NCBI GenBank assembly: GCA_002287035.1
Contig: NSKG01000013.1
Span: 1 to 64,000, forward strand
DNA: 64,000 nt
Origin: Pseudomonas sp. WN033
Lineage (GTDB): Bacteria; Pseudomonadota; Gammaproteobacteria; Pseudomonadales; Pseudomonadaceae
Reading direction: 5' to 3'
Every line of letters starts with the position of its first letter. Positions within the stretch are counted from its first letter, which is position 1. This document shows positions 1-10,607 of this stretch, in pieces. The position numbers and the translations under genes are program-made. The notes under the pieces were generated by a model, which did not search any database, had not been told where the DNA came from, and was given only the letters and a program-made list of their open reading frames with translations.

Positions 1-504
1 TGTGCGCCAGTCATCAGAACCGGAGGTACCGGAGACTTCGTGGGTCCAGATGATCTTGCGGTAGGTGAAGTAGACGTCTTCCAGGTGGGTGAAGTGCGAC
101 ATGTTCGGGTCCTGGCAGTTGGGCATGTGCGACTGCACGTCGACGATGATCGCGTCTTCCAGTTCGATGGTGTAGTAGTGCTCCTGGGTGCCGGTGGCCG
201 AGGTGCGGTACCACTCCAGGCGGCACTTGTTCAGGCGCTCGCCGGAGGTCAGGGCGTTGAAGATCAGCGGCGACGACTTGTCGAACACCTTGGTGATCAT
301 TAGCGGCTTGTGGACGCGCTGGCCGGTCGGCTGGCCGGACTGCGGATCGCGCGGGATGATGACCTGATGGTCGAAGGCCTGGACCAGGATCTGGTCTTCG
401 TGACCTTCCTGGAAGATGTTGCCGACCGAGTCTTCGGTAAAGGTGCCGGCGGTGATCAGGCCTTGTTTGGTGCCTTCAATGGTCATGTACGCGGGTGTTG
501 GCAT
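1..504 (-). CDS. hcp: Type VI secretion tube protein Hcp (3' end beyond window)
   Basis: Hcp forms hexameric rings that stack into the inner tube of the type VI secretion system and are exported with effectors. The reading frame from the ATG at 502-504 begins MPTPAYMTIEGTKQG and runs open through 168 codons to the window edge, ending GSDDWRT. As I recall the family is about 172 residues, so only a few codons should be missing. Typical family stretches are visible, including KPLMITKVFDKSSP and the FTYRKIIWTHEVSG strand near the end. A good ribosome site (AAGGAG) precedes the ATG. No other T6SS gene is visible, so this may be an orphan hcp unit, though genes beyond the left edge cannot be seen. 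It reads from a sigma-54 type promoter at 560-575. Confidence 0.93.
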   Translation of the reverse strand, partial: MPTPAYMTIEGTKQGLITAGTFTEDSVGNIFQEGHEDQILVQAFDHQVIIPRDPQSGQPTGQRVHKPLMITKVFDKSSPLIFNALTSGERLNKCRLEWYRTSATGTQEHYYTIELEDAIIVDVQSHMPNCQDPNMSHFTHLEDVYFTYRKIIWTHEVSGTSGSDDWRT

Positions 505-559
505 CGTGCTCTCCTTGCCGTGAATAAGGACCTGAAACGGGTCCGGGAGCAGCTAAGAG

Positions 560-575
560 AGCAAGCGCTGTGCCA
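560..575 (-). promoter_or_regulatory. Sigma-54 (-24/-12) promoter for hcp
   Basis: On the minus strand the sequence reads TGGCAC-AGCGC-TTGCT, a near-perfect match to the RpoN consensus TGGCAC-N5-TTGCW, with GG and GC at the required spacing. The predicted transcription start is near 549, giving a leader of about 45 nt before the hcp ATG. Sigma-54 control of hcp operons through an enhancer-binding protein is established in several T6SS-bearing bacteria; its use here is inferred. Confidence 0.85.
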
Positions 576-594
576 GTTATTTTTTATTCAGGCA

Positions 595-607
595 GATCAA
601 TTAGTTG
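595..607. promoter_or_regulatory. IHF-like bending site between hcp promoter and upstream elements
   Basis: The plus strand reads GATCAATTAGTTG, which fits the IHF consensus WATCARNNNNTTR at all but the first position. It lies between the -24/-12 promoter and the upstream palindromes, where IHF normally bends DNA to bring the activator to sigma-54 polymerase. The consensus is loose, so the positional context is the main support. Confidence 0.5.
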
Positions 608-660
608 GCAAAAAGACATTACGACGCGCCGCGCGGAATGTGATGAAGATCACGGAAAAG

Positions 661-678
661 TGCGCAACTTCTTGCGCA
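661..678. promoter_or_regulatory. Upstream activator palindrome 1 of hcp
   Basis: A perfect inverted repeat, TGCGCAA-CTTC-TTGCGCA. Its centre lies about 120 bp upstream of the predicted hcp start site, a normal position for a sigma-54 enhancer. It is one of three near-identical copies; the arms are the same in copies 1 and 3 and only the spacer differs. Confidence 0.7.
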
Positions 679-682
679 CTGC

Positions 683-700
683 TGTGCAAGAAGTTGCGCA
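683..700. promoter_or_regulatory. Upstream activator palindrome 2 of hcp
   Basis: TGTGCAA-GAAG-TTGCGCA, with one arm mismatch to copies 1 and 3. Its centre is 22 bp from copy 1, about two helical turns, so the two sites face the same side of the DNA as expected for cooperative binding of activator dimers. Confidence 0.65.
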
Positions 701-765
701 CTCACCTGAAGCGCTTGAAAAATATGGCCTGCAGACAACCATGCACAGGGTTACCCACAGATAGC

Positions 766-783
766 TGCGCAAGAAGTTGCGCA
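766..783. promoter_or_regulatory. Upstream activator palindrome 3 of hcp
   Basis: A perfect inverted repeat, TGCGCAA-GAAG-TTGCGCA, about 225 bp upstream of the predicted hcp start site. Together with copies 1 and 2 it fills an otherwise gene-free 434 bp interval between hcp and lptG. Confidence 0.65.
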
Positions 784-802
784 GCGATGTTTGTCTAGGG
801 AG

Positions 803-934
803 CCCCTGAAAAACGTAGGCGAGGCAGGCAAGACAAGGCAAAAACAGCCGAAAAAGCGCAGTTTACAAATTGTAAATGAGCATTTTGAGGCTGTTTTTAA
901 CGCCGTATTGCCAACGCAGGTAGTTTTCAGGGGT
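803..934. repeat. Dispersed ~130 bp structured repeat, copy 1
   Basis: This element is closely similar to the one at 16791-16911. Its ends form an inverted repeat (CCCCTGAAAA at the left, TTTTCAGGGG at the right). Inside are a 10 bp stem, AAAAACAGCC (840-849) with GGCTGTTTTT (889-898), and a tight inner hairpin, TTTACAA-A-TTGTAAA (862-876). The right end begins four bases after the lptG stop, so lptG mRNA would run into it. It could be a small non-autonomous mobile element, a transcription-end structure, or both. Confidence 0.8.
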
Positions 935-937
935 TCA

Positions 938-2002
938 CTAGCCGGCCCGGCGCATCAACACAATCCCCATCACCAGCAGCACCGCAATCGGTAGCGCCAC
1001 GGCAATCAGCGGCGGGAAGCCAAAGACCAGGCTGGAAGGGCCAAGCAGGTCCTGCACGATACGAAAACCAAAGCCAACCAGCACCCCGGTAAACACCCGC
1101 TGACCCAGCGTTACCGAGCGCAGCGGTCCAAAGATGAAGGAAATGGCAACGAACACCAGCGCCGCGGTCGCTACCGGCTGCAGCAGTTTTTTCCAGAACG
1201 CCAGCCAGTACTGGCTGTTGTTCAAGCCCTGCTCGGCCAGGTAGGTTTGATAGCGCCAGATGCCAGCCATGGACAACAAGTCGGGATCGAGCACCACTAC
1301 CTTGAGCAGTTCCGAAGACAGCTCAACATCCCAGTGCTGCTGCAGGTCGCGACTGGTACTGGTGTGGCCATCCTCGATGAAGTGAGTGGTTTCGACATCC
1401 TCCAGCAGCCAGCCCTGCTCCTGGGCGCTGGCGCGCCGGGCAAAGCTGGTTTCCAGCAGATTGCGCTGACCATCGAAACGGTAACGGGTCACCCCGTGCA
1501 ACACGCCATTGGGTTGCACGGCATTGATGTGAATGAAGTCGTTGCCCTCACGGTGCCAGAGCCCGCGCGACTTGATCGCCTCGCCGCTGCCCTGGGCGAT
1601 GGCCCGGCGACTTTCCGCCAGATTCTCGGTATAGGGCGACACATACTCGCCGATCAGTGCGCCAGCCACCATCAACACCAGCAGCGGCTTCATCACCGAG
1701 CCGATGATCCGGGCAACCGAAACGCCAGCAGCGCGCATCACCGTCAGTTCGGAATGGCTGGCCAGCGTGCCCAGCCCCACCAGGCAACCGACCAGGGCCG
1801 ACAGCGGCAGCATGTCGTAAAAGCGCCGGGGCGAGGTCAGCAGAACATAGATCAAGGCCTCCATCGCGCTGTAGTCACCCTTTTTCAGGTCATCCAGCTC
1901 GTTGATAAAGGCGAACAGCAAATCCAGCCCCAGAATGATGACGGCCACTACCAGGATGCTGAACAGCACGGTAGTGCCAATATGCTGATCAAGCCGCCGC
2001 AT
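938..2002 (-). CDS. lptG: LPS export permease LptG
   Basis: LptG pairs with LptF as the inner-membrane permease of the LptB2FG exporter, which extracts lipopolysaccharide from the inner membrane and passes it to LptC. The protein starts MRRLDQHIG at the ATG ending at 2002, preceded by GGAGG; longer in-frame starts would add a cysteine-rich tail unlike the family. The 354 residues fit the usual length. Three N-terminal membrane segments (about 10-32, 62-82, 98-117) are followed by a periplasmic beta-jellyroll region and three C-terminal membrane segments. The start overlaps the lptF stop by 14 nt, indicating translational coupling. A structured repeat begins directly after the stop. Confidence 0.95.
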   Translation of the reverse strand: MRRLDQHIGTTVLFSILVVAVIILGLDLLFAFINELDDLKKGDYSAMEALIYVLLTSPRRFYDMLPLSALVGCLVGLGTLASHSELTVMRAAGVSVARIIGSVMKPLLVLMVAGALIGEYVSPYTENLAESRRAIAQGSGEAIKSRGLWHREGNDFIHINAVQPNGVLHGVTRYRFDGQRNLLETSFARRASAQEQGWLLEDVETTHFIEDGHTSTSRDLQQHWDVELSSELLKVVVLDPDLLSMAGIWRYQTYLAEQGLNNSQYWLAFWKKLLQPVATAALVFVAISFIFGPLRSVTLGQRVFTGVLVGFGFRIVQDLLGPSSLVFGFPPLIAVALPIAVLLVMGIVLMRRAG

Positions 2003-3095
2003 GCGAACCTCCCCGAGGCGCGCTGGGCGCCAGCAATGCCTGACGGTTGAGCAGCAGACCGACAGCCAGGAACACCCCATGCACCCACCAGAGCCCCAGA
2101 CTCGCCGGCATGCGCCCGCTTTCAATCCAGCCCCTGGCAGTAATCAGCAACGCCAGATAGGTCATATACAGCAAAATGGCGGGCAACAGCTTGAGGAATC
2201 GACCCTGGCGCGGATTGACCCGGGCCAGGGGTACGGCAAAGAAGGCCACGATCGGCACCAGCAGTGGCAGTGCCAGACGCCATTGCAGCTCAGCCTGCAT
2301 CTTGCGGTCGGCATGCCCCAGCAGCTCGCGGGTAGGCATGGCCTCACGATCGGTCACCTCGGTCGCCACTTCCGGCTTGGGCAGCAGCACACCGTAGGTA
2401 TCGTATTCGATGGTACGGAAATCGGCTGCACCTGGCCGGCCGTCATAGCGATAGCCTTCATACAGCACCAGATAGCGACTGCCATCGGGATTAAGCTGCT
2501 GACGTCCAACCTCGGCCACCAGCACGCCGATACTGGCATCGGCTCCGCTGCCGGTACGCTCGGCAATGAACACTTCCTGCAACTCGGTACGATCATCCGA
2601 CAGGCTGCCGGCATAGGTTACCCGTGCCGCATCCCGGCCAATCGACTGGAAGCGCCCGGCGGCCAGGGTATCGAACTCGGTGATGGCTTCCTGCTCATTG
2701 AACAGTTGCTGGGTCTTGTACACCCCCAGCGGAGAGACCCACAAACTCAGCACGGCCACCACCAGCGCAACCAGCAAGGCCGGCCCCTGGGTATACCAGA
2801 GCACCTTGCGGTCACTCATGCCGTTGGCCGACAGCACCGTCATCTCGCTGTCCAGGTGCATGCGCCCGTAGGCCAGCAGAATGCCGAGAAACATCCCCAG
2901 CGGCAGAATCAGCACCATGAAGCCGGGCAGACGATAGCCCATGATCAAAAACAGCACCCCGGGATCAAGCTGCCCGGCGGCAGCCTGAGCCAGATACTTG
3001 ATGAAGCGCCCGCTCATGATGATCAGCAGCAGCACGCCACTGACCGCCGTCAGGGTCAGCAACACCTCGCGACTCAGATAGCGAAAAACAATCAC
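1989..3095 (-). CDS. lptF: LPS export permease LptF
   Basis: LptF is the partner permease of LptG in the LptB2FG exporter. I place the start at GTG 3093-3095 (VIVFRYLSREVL), because family members begin with this segment and an AAGGA-like ribosome site lies upstream; the longer open frame adds about 33 atypical residues. The 368 residues carry the expected layout: membrane segments near 10-30, 55-80 and 100-120, a periplasmic jellyroll in the middle, and three C-terminal segments including the RWRLALPL region. It is transcribed divergently from pepA, an arrangement usual in Pseudomonas. Confidence 0.95.
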   Translation of the reverse strand: MIVFRYLSREVLLTLTAVSGVLLLIIMSGRFIKYLAQAAAGQLDPGVLFLIMGYRLPGFMVLILPLGMFLGILLAYGRMHLDSEMTVLSANGMSDRKVLWYTQGPALLVALVVAVLSLWVSPLGVYKTQQLFNEQEAITEFDTLAAGRFQSIGRDAARVTYAGSLSDDRTELQEVFIAERTGSGADASIGVLVAEVGRQQLNPDGSRYLVLYEGYRYDGRPGAADFRTIEYDTYGVLLPKPEVATEVTDREAMPTRELLGHADRKMQAELQWRLALPLLVPIVAFFAVPLARVNPRQGRFLKLLPAILLYMTYLALLITARGWIESGRMPASLGLWWVHGVFLAVGLLLNRQALLAPSAPRGGSHAAA

Positions 3096-3232
3096 ATTAA
3101 CGTCCTTGGCTCCTGGCGTGCTAATGAGCCAGAATGCAGCTAAATGAAACCTGGTAAGGTCGACCAGGCCGGCAAAACCCCATGGGGCGTTCAAGCCGGT
3201 TATGGCGACGTATTATCAGCCAATCCACTTGA

Positions 3233-4741
<1,509 letters not shown>

Positions 4742-4754
4742 GATATAACACCCC

Positions 4755-5186
4755 ATGACCCGGATTGATTTTTACCTGCTCTCCTCGGCCGACCCAGCCC
4801 AGCGGCTGGATTACGCCTGTCGTTTGGCCCACAAAGCCTGGGGGAGCGGGCACCGGATCTATCTGCACTGCGCGGACGAAGCACAGGCCCAGGCGCTCGA
4901 TGAGCACCTATGGGCCTTTCGCCCGGAGGCATTCTTGCCTCATGGCCTGCACAGTGAAAGCCCGCACGAGGCCGTCGTGATCGGTCATGGCGATGAGCCC
5001 GGCGAGCATCACGATCTGCTGATCAACCTCAGTGATCAGGCTCCGGGGTTCTTCAGCAGTTTCAGCCGGCTGGCGGAAATCGTCGTCGAACATGACCCGG
5101 TTCGCCTTCCGGCGCGTGAGCGCTTCCGTTTCTACCGCGAACGCGGCTATCCTTTGCAGACCCACAATATCCGCACGGCGGGATAA
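4755..5186 (+). CDS. holC: DNA polymerase III chi subunit
   Basis: Chi bridges the clamp loader to single-stranded DNA-binding protein at the replication fork. The 143-residue protein begins MTRIDFYLLSSADP and matches the small chi family in length and in its N-terminal strand-helix pattern (LDYACRLAHKAWGSGHRIYLHC). It lies between pepA and a small acidic protein upstream of valS, the conserved Pseudomonas order. The ribosome site is weak, so it may rely on read-through from pepA. Confidence 0.93.
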   Translation: MTRIDFYLLSSADPAQRLDYACRLAHKAWGSGHRIYLHCADEAQAQALDEHLWAFRPEAFLPHGLHSESPHEAVVIGHGDEPGEHHDLLINLSDQAPGFFSSFSRLAEIVVEHDPVRLPARERFRFYRERGYPLQTHNIRTAG

Positions 5187-5190
5187 ACCC

Positions 5191-5718
5191 ATGACTCAGC
5201 GCGACCCTTCGGAACCCTCACGCCTGCTTGAGGACCTGGAGTCCATTCGCAACCTGCTTGACGAGCACGGTGAGCATGACCAGGGCGAGCCCGATGCCGA
5301 GGCCAGCGCCCAGCTCGACATACCGCTGCTGCAGGATATCGTCACTGGTCCCGCAGCAACCCCGCCTACCCTGCGCGAGCCAGAACCGGCACCAGCGCCA
5401 GGCCCTGCCGTCACAGCCACGCCAGAGCCAACCGACGCAGGCAAACCGCACAACCCGTTCCTGCCTTACGCCTCGCTGGCCAAACTGGCGGAAGAACGCC
5501 TGCAGCTCGACCGGCTGCTGTCCAACCCAACGCCAACTCCTGCGCCCTACAACCCGCATACCGGCGCACGCGAGGTGCGGATGGAAGCTCGCTTGCAGGC
5601 CGAAGCCCAGTTGATCCTGCAGGATGTCCTCGATGATCTGATGCCGACCATCGAGGACGAGCTGCGCCGACGCCTGCAGCGCAAACTGGATCAGTTGGTG
5701 CGCGAACAACTGAAGTAA
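5191..5718 (+). CDS. Conserved hypothetical between holC and valS
   Basis: I do not know a function. The 175-residue protein starts MTQRDPSEPSRLLEDLESI four bases after the holC stop. It has an acidic N-terminal helix, a Pro/Ala-rich low-complexity linker (about residues 65-95), and a charged amphipathic C-terminal part ending RRRLQRKLDQLVREQLK. No membrane segment or signal peptide is visible. A protein at this position is conserved in Pseudomonas (PA3833 in P. aeruginosa, from memory). The location suggests co-expression with holC and valS, but nothing in the protein says what it does. Confidence 0.8.
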   Translation: MTQRDPSEPSRLLEDLESIRNLLDEHGEHDQGEPDAEASAQLDIPLLQDIVTGPAATPPTLREPEPAPAPGPAVTATPEPTDAGKPHNPFLPYASLAKLAEERLQLDRLLSNPTPTPAPYNPHTGAREVRMEARLQAEAQLILQDVLDDLMPTIEDELRRRLQRKLDQLVREQLK

Positions 5719-5847
5719 ATCAGCCGCATCACAACGGATGCCGGCAACGCCTCAGCCCGTTATAATGGCGGTTTTTCCGCGACAAACGCCCACCTGAGCG
5801 GGCGAACGATTCCCGTCGCCAGCAGATAACCGGATAGCCAGACACCC

Positions 5848-8697
5848 ATGGACAAGACCTACCAGCCGCACGCCATTGAAACCTCCTGGTACCAGACCTG
5901 GGAGCAGAACAACTATTTTGCCCCCCAAGGCTCGGGCGAGTCCTACACCATTGCCCTGCCACCGCCGAACGTGACCGGCAGCCTGCACATGGGTCATGGT
6001 TTCAACAACTCGATCATGGATGCACTGATCCGCTTCCGCCGCATGCAGGGCCGCAACACCCTGTGGCAGCCAGGTACCGACCATGCCGGCATCGCCACCC
6101 AGATGGTGGTGGAGCGCCAGCTGGCCGCACAGGGCGTCAGCCGCCATGACCTGGGTCGCGACAAGTTCCTTGAGAAAGTCTGGGAATGGAAGGAAGAGTC
6201 CGGCGGCACCATCACCCGCCAGATCCGCCGCCTGGGCAGCTCGGTGGACTGGAGCCGCGAGCGCTTCACCATGGACGAAGGGCTGTCCGAGGCGGTCAAG
6301 GAAGCCTTTGTGCGCCTGCATGAGGATGGCCTGATCTACCGCGGCAAGCGGCTGGTCAACTGGGACCCGAAACTGCACACCGCGATTTCCGATCTGGAAG
6401 TGGAAAACCACGACGAGACCGGCTCGCTGTGGAACCTGCGCTACCCGCTGGCCGACGGCGCCAAGACCGCCGAGGGCAAGGACTATCTGGTGGTCGCCAC
6501 CACCCGCCCGGAAACCATGCTGGGTGACAGCGCCGTGGCGGTAAACCCGAACGACGAGCGCTATCAGGCGCTGATCGGCAAGTTTGTCGAGTTGCCGCTG
6601 GTAGGCCGGCGCATCCCGATCATCGCTGATGACTACTGTGACCCGGAATTCGGTACCGGCTGTGTGAAGATCACCCCGGCCCACGACTTCAACGACTACG
6701 AGGTCGGCAAGCGCCATGCCCTGCCGCTGATCAACGTGCTGGACAAGGACGCCGCGATTCTCGCCAGCGCCCAGGTATTCAATATCGACGGCAGCGTCAA
6801 CAGCGAGCTGGACACCAGCCTGCCGGCCGCCTATGCCGGACTCGACCGCTTCGAGGCGCGCAAGCAGATCGTCGCCGACTTCGAGACCGCTGGCCTGCTG
6901 GAAAAGATCGAACCCCACGCACTCAAGGTACCCAAGGGCGACCGCTCCGGCGTAGTCATCGAGCCCTGGCTGACCGACCAGTGGTACGTCTCAACCAAGC
7001 CGCTGGCCGAACAGGCGATTGCCGCCGTGGAAGACGGCCGTATCCAGTTCGTGCCCAAGCAGTACGAAAACATGTATTTCAGCTGGATGCGCGACATCCA
7101 GGACTGGTGCATCTCTCGCCAGCTGTGGTGGGGCCACCGCATTCCGGCCTGGTATGACGAGGCCGGCAATGTCTATGTTGGCCGTGACGAGGCGGAAGTA
7201 CGCGCCAAGCACAACCTTGGCGATGCAGTCCTGCGCCAGGACGATGACGTACTGGATACCTGGTTCAGTTCCGGCCTGTGGACCTTCTCCACGCTCGGCT
7301 GGCCCGAGCAGACCGACGCGCTGAAGACCTTCCACCCGACCGATGTGCTGGTCACCGGCTTCGACATCATCTTCTTCTGGGTCGCGCGCATGATCATGCT
7401 GACCATGCACCTGATGAAGCATGAGGATGGCAGCCCGCAGATTCCGTTCAAGACCGTCTATGTGCACGGCCTGGTGCGCGATGGCCAGGGCCAGAAGATG
7501 TCCAAGTCCAAGGGCAACGTGCTCGACCCGCTGGACATCATCGACGGTATCGATCTGGAATCACTGGTGCAGAAGCGTACCAGCGGCATGATGCAGCCCA
7601 AGCTGGCAGAAAAGATCGAAAAACAGACCCGCGCCGAATTCCCCGACGGCATCGCCGCCTACGGCACCGACGCGCTGCGCTTTACCAACTGCTCGCTGGC
7701 CTCCACCGGTCGCGATATCAAGTTCGATATGGGCCGGGTAGAAGGCTACCGCAACTTCTGCAACAAGATCTGGAACGCCGCGCGCTATGTGATGATGCAG
7801 TGCGAAGACCAGGACACTGGCGTCAATGGTGAGCCGGTCGAGCTGACCCTGGCCGACCGCTGGATCATCTCGCAGTTGCAGCGCACCGAGGCCGAAGTGA
7901 CCCGTCAATTGGATCAGTTCCGCTTTGACCTGGCCTCCAACGCGCTCTACGAATTCATCTGGAACCAGTACTGCGACTGGTATCTGGAGCTGTCCAAGCC
8001 GGTGCTCTGGGATGACAACGCCCCGGCCGAGCGTCTGCGTGGTACCCGTCGTACCCTGGTGCGGGTGCTGGAAACTGCGCTGCGTCTGGCCCACCCGTTC
8101 ATGCCCTTTATCACCGAGGAAATCTGGCAGAAGATCGCCCCGCTGGCCGGCAAGAGCGGTGCGACCATCATGCTGCAACCCTGGCCGCAGGCCGACGACG
8201 GCCGTCTGGACGAAGCCGCCGAAGGCGATATCGAATGGCTCAAGGCGATGATCCTGGGCGTGCGCAATATCCGTGGCGAGATGAACGTTGCTCCGGGCAA
8301 GGCCCTGGAGGTATTGCTGCGCAAGGCCGGCAGCGAGGATCAGCGCCGCCTGCAGGACAACGAGGCGTTCCTGAAGAAACTGGCCAAGCTCGACAGCATC
8401 CGCGTGCTGAGCGACGGCGAAGAAGCGCCGCTGGCCGCCACTGCACTGGTCGGCGAGCTGGAAGTGCTGGTGCCGATGGCCGGACTGATCGACAAGACTG
8501 CCGAACTGGCGCGTCTGGACAAGGAAATCGGTCGCCTGGAAGGCGAGGTCAAGCGAATTGGCGGCAAGCTCGGCAATGCCGGCTTCGTCGACAAGGCCCC
8601 GCCGGCGGTGATCGACAAGGAGCGCGCCAAGCTGGCCGAGGCGGAAAAGGCCCTGGCCCAGCTCAGCGAGCAACGCGCGCATATCGCCAGTCTGTAA
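5848..8697 (+). CDS. valS: Valyl-tRNA synthetase
   Basis: A class I aminoacyl-tRNA synthetase charging tRNA-Val, with an editing domain that removes mis-activated threonine. At 949 residues it has the expected length. The ATP-site motifs are HMGH (47-50) and KMSKS (550-554). The CP1 editing insertion lies between them, followed by the anticodon-binding helical bundle and a C-terminal coiled coil rich in Lys and Glu (about 880-949). The 129 bp gap before it holds no gene. The ATG follows a poor ribosome site. An SLC13-type transporter gene starts 15 bp downstream. Confidence 0.98.
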   Translation: MDKTYQPHAIETSWYQTWEQNNYFAPQGSGESYTIALPPPNVTGSLHMGHGFNNSIMDALIRFRRMQGRNTLWQPGTDHAGIATQMVVERQLAAQGVSRHDLGRDKFLEKVWEWKEESGGTITRQIRRLGSSVDWSRERFTMDEGLSEAVKEAFVRLHEDGLIYRGKRLVNWDPKLHTAISDLEVENHDETGSLWNLRYPLADGAKTAEGKDYLVVATTRPETMLGDSAVAVNPNDERYQALIGKFVELPLVGRRIPIIADDYCDPEFGTGCVKITPAHDFNDYEVGKRHALPLINVLDKDAAILASAQVFNIDGSVNSELDTSLPAAYAGLDRFEARKQIVADFETAGLLEKIEPHALKVPKGDRSGVVIEPWLTDQWYVSTKPLAEQAIAAVEDGRIQFVPKQYENMYFSWMRDIQDWCISRQLWWGHRIPAWYDEAGNVYVGRDEAEVRAKHNLGDAVLRQDDDVLDTWFSSGLWTFSTLGWPEQTDALKTFHPTDVLVTGFDIIFFWVARMIMLTMHLMKHEDGSPQIPFKTVYVHGLVRDGQGQKMSKSKGNVLDPLDIIDGIDLESLVQKRTSGMMQPKLAEKIEKQTRAEFPDGIAAYGTDALRFTNCSLASTGRDIKFDMGRVEGYRNFCNKIWNAARYVMMQCEDQDTGVNGEPVELTLADRWIISQLQRTEAEVTRQLDQFRFDLASNALYEFIWNQYCDWYLELSKPVLWDDNAPAERLRGTRRTLVRVLETALRLAHPFMPFITEEIWQKIAPLAGKSGATIMLQPWPQADDGRLDEAAEGDIEWLKAMILGVRNIRGEMNVAPGKALEVLLRKAGSEDQRRLQDNEAFLKKLAKLDSIRVLSDGEEAPLAATALVGELEVLVPMAGLIDKTAELARLDKEIGRLEGEVKRIGGKLGNAGFVDKAPPAVIDKERAKLAEAEKALAQLSEQRAHIASL

Positions 8698-8712
8698 CCG
8701 GCGTACCCGGCC

Positions 8713-10542
8713 ATGAGCGGCGAGTTGCTCTGGGTGCTCGGCCTGCTGCTGTGCAGCATGGTCCTGTTCATCCTCAACAAGCCGCGCATGGACGTGGTCG
8801 CCCTGCTGGTGATTCTGGCCCTGCCGCTGTCGGGCATCCTCAGTCTGGAGGAAACCCTGGCCGGCTTCAGCGATCCCAGCGTCATCCTGATCGCCGCGCT
8901 ATTCGTGATCGGCCATGGCCTGGTCCGTACCGGCATCGCCTATCAGCTCGGCGACTGGATGGTTGCCAAGGCCGGCAACAGCGAATCCCGGCTGCTGATC
9001 CTGCTGATGTTGACCGTCGCCGGACTTGGCTCGGTGATGAGCTCGACCGGCGTCGTCGCCATTTTCATTCCCATCGTCCTCAGCATTGCCAGCCGCATCG
9101 GCAGCTCGCCAGCCCGGCTGTTGATGCCGCTCAGCTTTGCCGGGCTGATCAGCGGCATGCTGACCCTGGTCGCAACCCCGCCCAACATGGTGGTGCACAG
9201 CGAACTGGTCCGTAATGGCCTGGACGGTTTCAGCTTCTTCAGCTTCACCCCGATTGGCCTGCTGATACTGGCCCTGGGGATCGGTTACATGCTGATCGCC
9301 CGACACTGGCTGGGCCAGACCAAAGCCCAGAACAGCCATGCGCTGCCACGCCAGACCCTGACCGAACTGGCCAGCGCCTACCGCCTGACCGAGCGTGAGC
9401 GGCGTCTGCGGGTGCGCCCGGACTCGCGTCTGGCCAACCACCCGCTGAACGAGCTGGAACTGCGCAGCCAATACGGCATCAATGTGATCGCCGTTGAGCG
9501 CCAGCAACGCTTCCGCACTCTGCTGCAGATCGCCACCGGCAATACGCTGATTCAGCCCGGCGATGTCCTGCTGGTCGATCTGGCCAGCCCGACCATTGCC
9601 CTGCTCGGTGCCTACGACGAACTGGGACTGGAGCCACTGCCGCTCAGTGACTCCTATTACAGCATCCACTCGCACCAGCTCGGCCTGGCCGAAGTGGCCC
9701 TGCCGCCGGAATCACGACTGCCGGGCAAAACCATTCAGGAACTGGGCTTTCGCAGCCAATACCAGCTCAACGTCGTCGGCCTGCGTCGCCACGGCCAGGC
9801 ACTGGAAGGCCTGCTGGTCGATGAACGGCTCAAGCCCGCCGACACCCTGCTGGTAGCCGGTGAGTGGAAGGATATCAAGCGCCTGCATGGTCTGAGCCGC
9901 GACTTCCTGCTGCTCAGCCTGCCCGCCGAAGTCGATGAGGTGGCACCGGCCAAGCGCAAGGCACCCTATGCCCTGCTCTGCCTGGCAGTGATGGTGATGC
10001 TGATGGTCAGCGGCCTGGTACCCAATGTGCTGGCTGCCCTGATCGGCTGCCTGTTGATGGGCGCATTCCGCTGCATCGACATGGATTCGGCCTGGCGGGC
10101 CATCCACTGGCCCAGTCTGCTGCTGATCGTTGGCATGCTGCCATTCGCCCTGGCCCTGCAAAAAACCGGCGGGATCGACCTGGCAGTTCACGGCTTGCTG
10201 CATCTGTTCGGTGAAGCCGGGCCACGAGCCCTGCTGGCAGCCCTGTTTGCCGTGACAGCGATCACCGGCCTGTTCATTTCCAACACCGCCACAGCGGTGC
10301 TGATGGCCCCGGTAGCGATCGCCACCGCCCAGGCGCTGGAGGCCTCGCCGGCGCCCTTCGCCATGATCGTCGCCCTGGCCGCCTCGGCAGCGTTCATGAC
10401 TCCAGTGTCCTCACCGGTCAATACTCTGGTGCTGGACCCCGGCCGGTACCGGTTTACCGACTTCGTGCGGATCGGCGTACCCTTCACCCTGCTGGTGATG
10501 CTGGTCAGCGTGCTGCTGGTGCCCTGGTTATTCCCATTGTGA
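8713..10542 (+). CDS. SLC13-family permease with two RCK_C (TrkA-C) domains
   Basis: An inner-membrane transporter of the divalent anion/Na+ symporter superfamily; the substrate (dicarboxylate, sulfate or another anion) cannot be read from sequence. The 609 residues show a membrane-spanning N-terminal half (about 1-200), a soluble central insert with two repeats resembling TrkA-C domains (about 225-300 and 315-400), and a second membrane half. Each half has a Ser/Asn-Thr hairpin-like region (MSSTGVVAIFIP; ISNTATAVLMAP) typical of the family. The gene starts 15 bp after valS and is probably cotranscribed. The RCK_C insert suggests regulation by a small ligand. Confidence 0.88.
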   Translation: MSGELLWVLGLLLCSMVLFILNKPRMDVVALLVILALPLSGILSLEETLAGFSDPSVILIAALFVIGHGLVRTGIAYQLGDWMVAKAGNSESRLLILLMLTVAGLGSVMSSTGVVAIFIPIVLSIASRIGSSPARLLMPLSFAGLISGMLTLVATPPNMVVHSELVRNGLDGFSFFSFTPIGLLILALGIGYMLIARHWLGQTKAQNSHALPRQTLTELASAYRLTERERRLRVRPDSRLANHPLNELELRSQYGINVIAVERQQRFRTLLQIATGNTLIQPGDVLLVDLASPTIALLGAYDELGLEPLPLSDSYYSIHSHQLGLAEVALPPESRLPGKTIQELGFRSQYQLNVVGLRRHGQALEGLLVDERLKPADTLLVAGEWKDIKRLHGLSRDFLLLSLPAEVDEVAPAKRKAPYALLCLAVMVMLMVSGLVPNVLAALIGCLLMGAFRCIDMDSAWRAIHWPSLLLIVGMLPFALALQKTGGIDLAVHGLLHLFGEAGPRALLAALFAVTAITGLFISNTATAVLMAPVAIATAQALEASPAPFAMIVALAASAAFMTPVSSPVNTLVLDPGRYRFTDFVRIGVPFTLLVMLVSVLLVPWLFPL

Positions 10543-10607
10543 ACGCCTTTGCGCGCCGCGCCGATCTGCGCTAACGTGCGGCCCTTGAAACCCTGCGGAC
10601 AGACGTC

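Noticed and set aside
661-783. CRISPR-like or tandem repeat from the three palindromes
   Set aside because: The copies are short, palindromic and unequally spaced (22 and 83 bp), and lie ahead of a sigma-54 promoter; they fit activator sites, not a CRISPR array.
310-798. Plus-strand frame through hcp and its control region
   Set aside because: It covers the antisense of hcp plus the palindromic upstream region. The sigma-54 elements explain that interval better, and no ribosome site precedes it.
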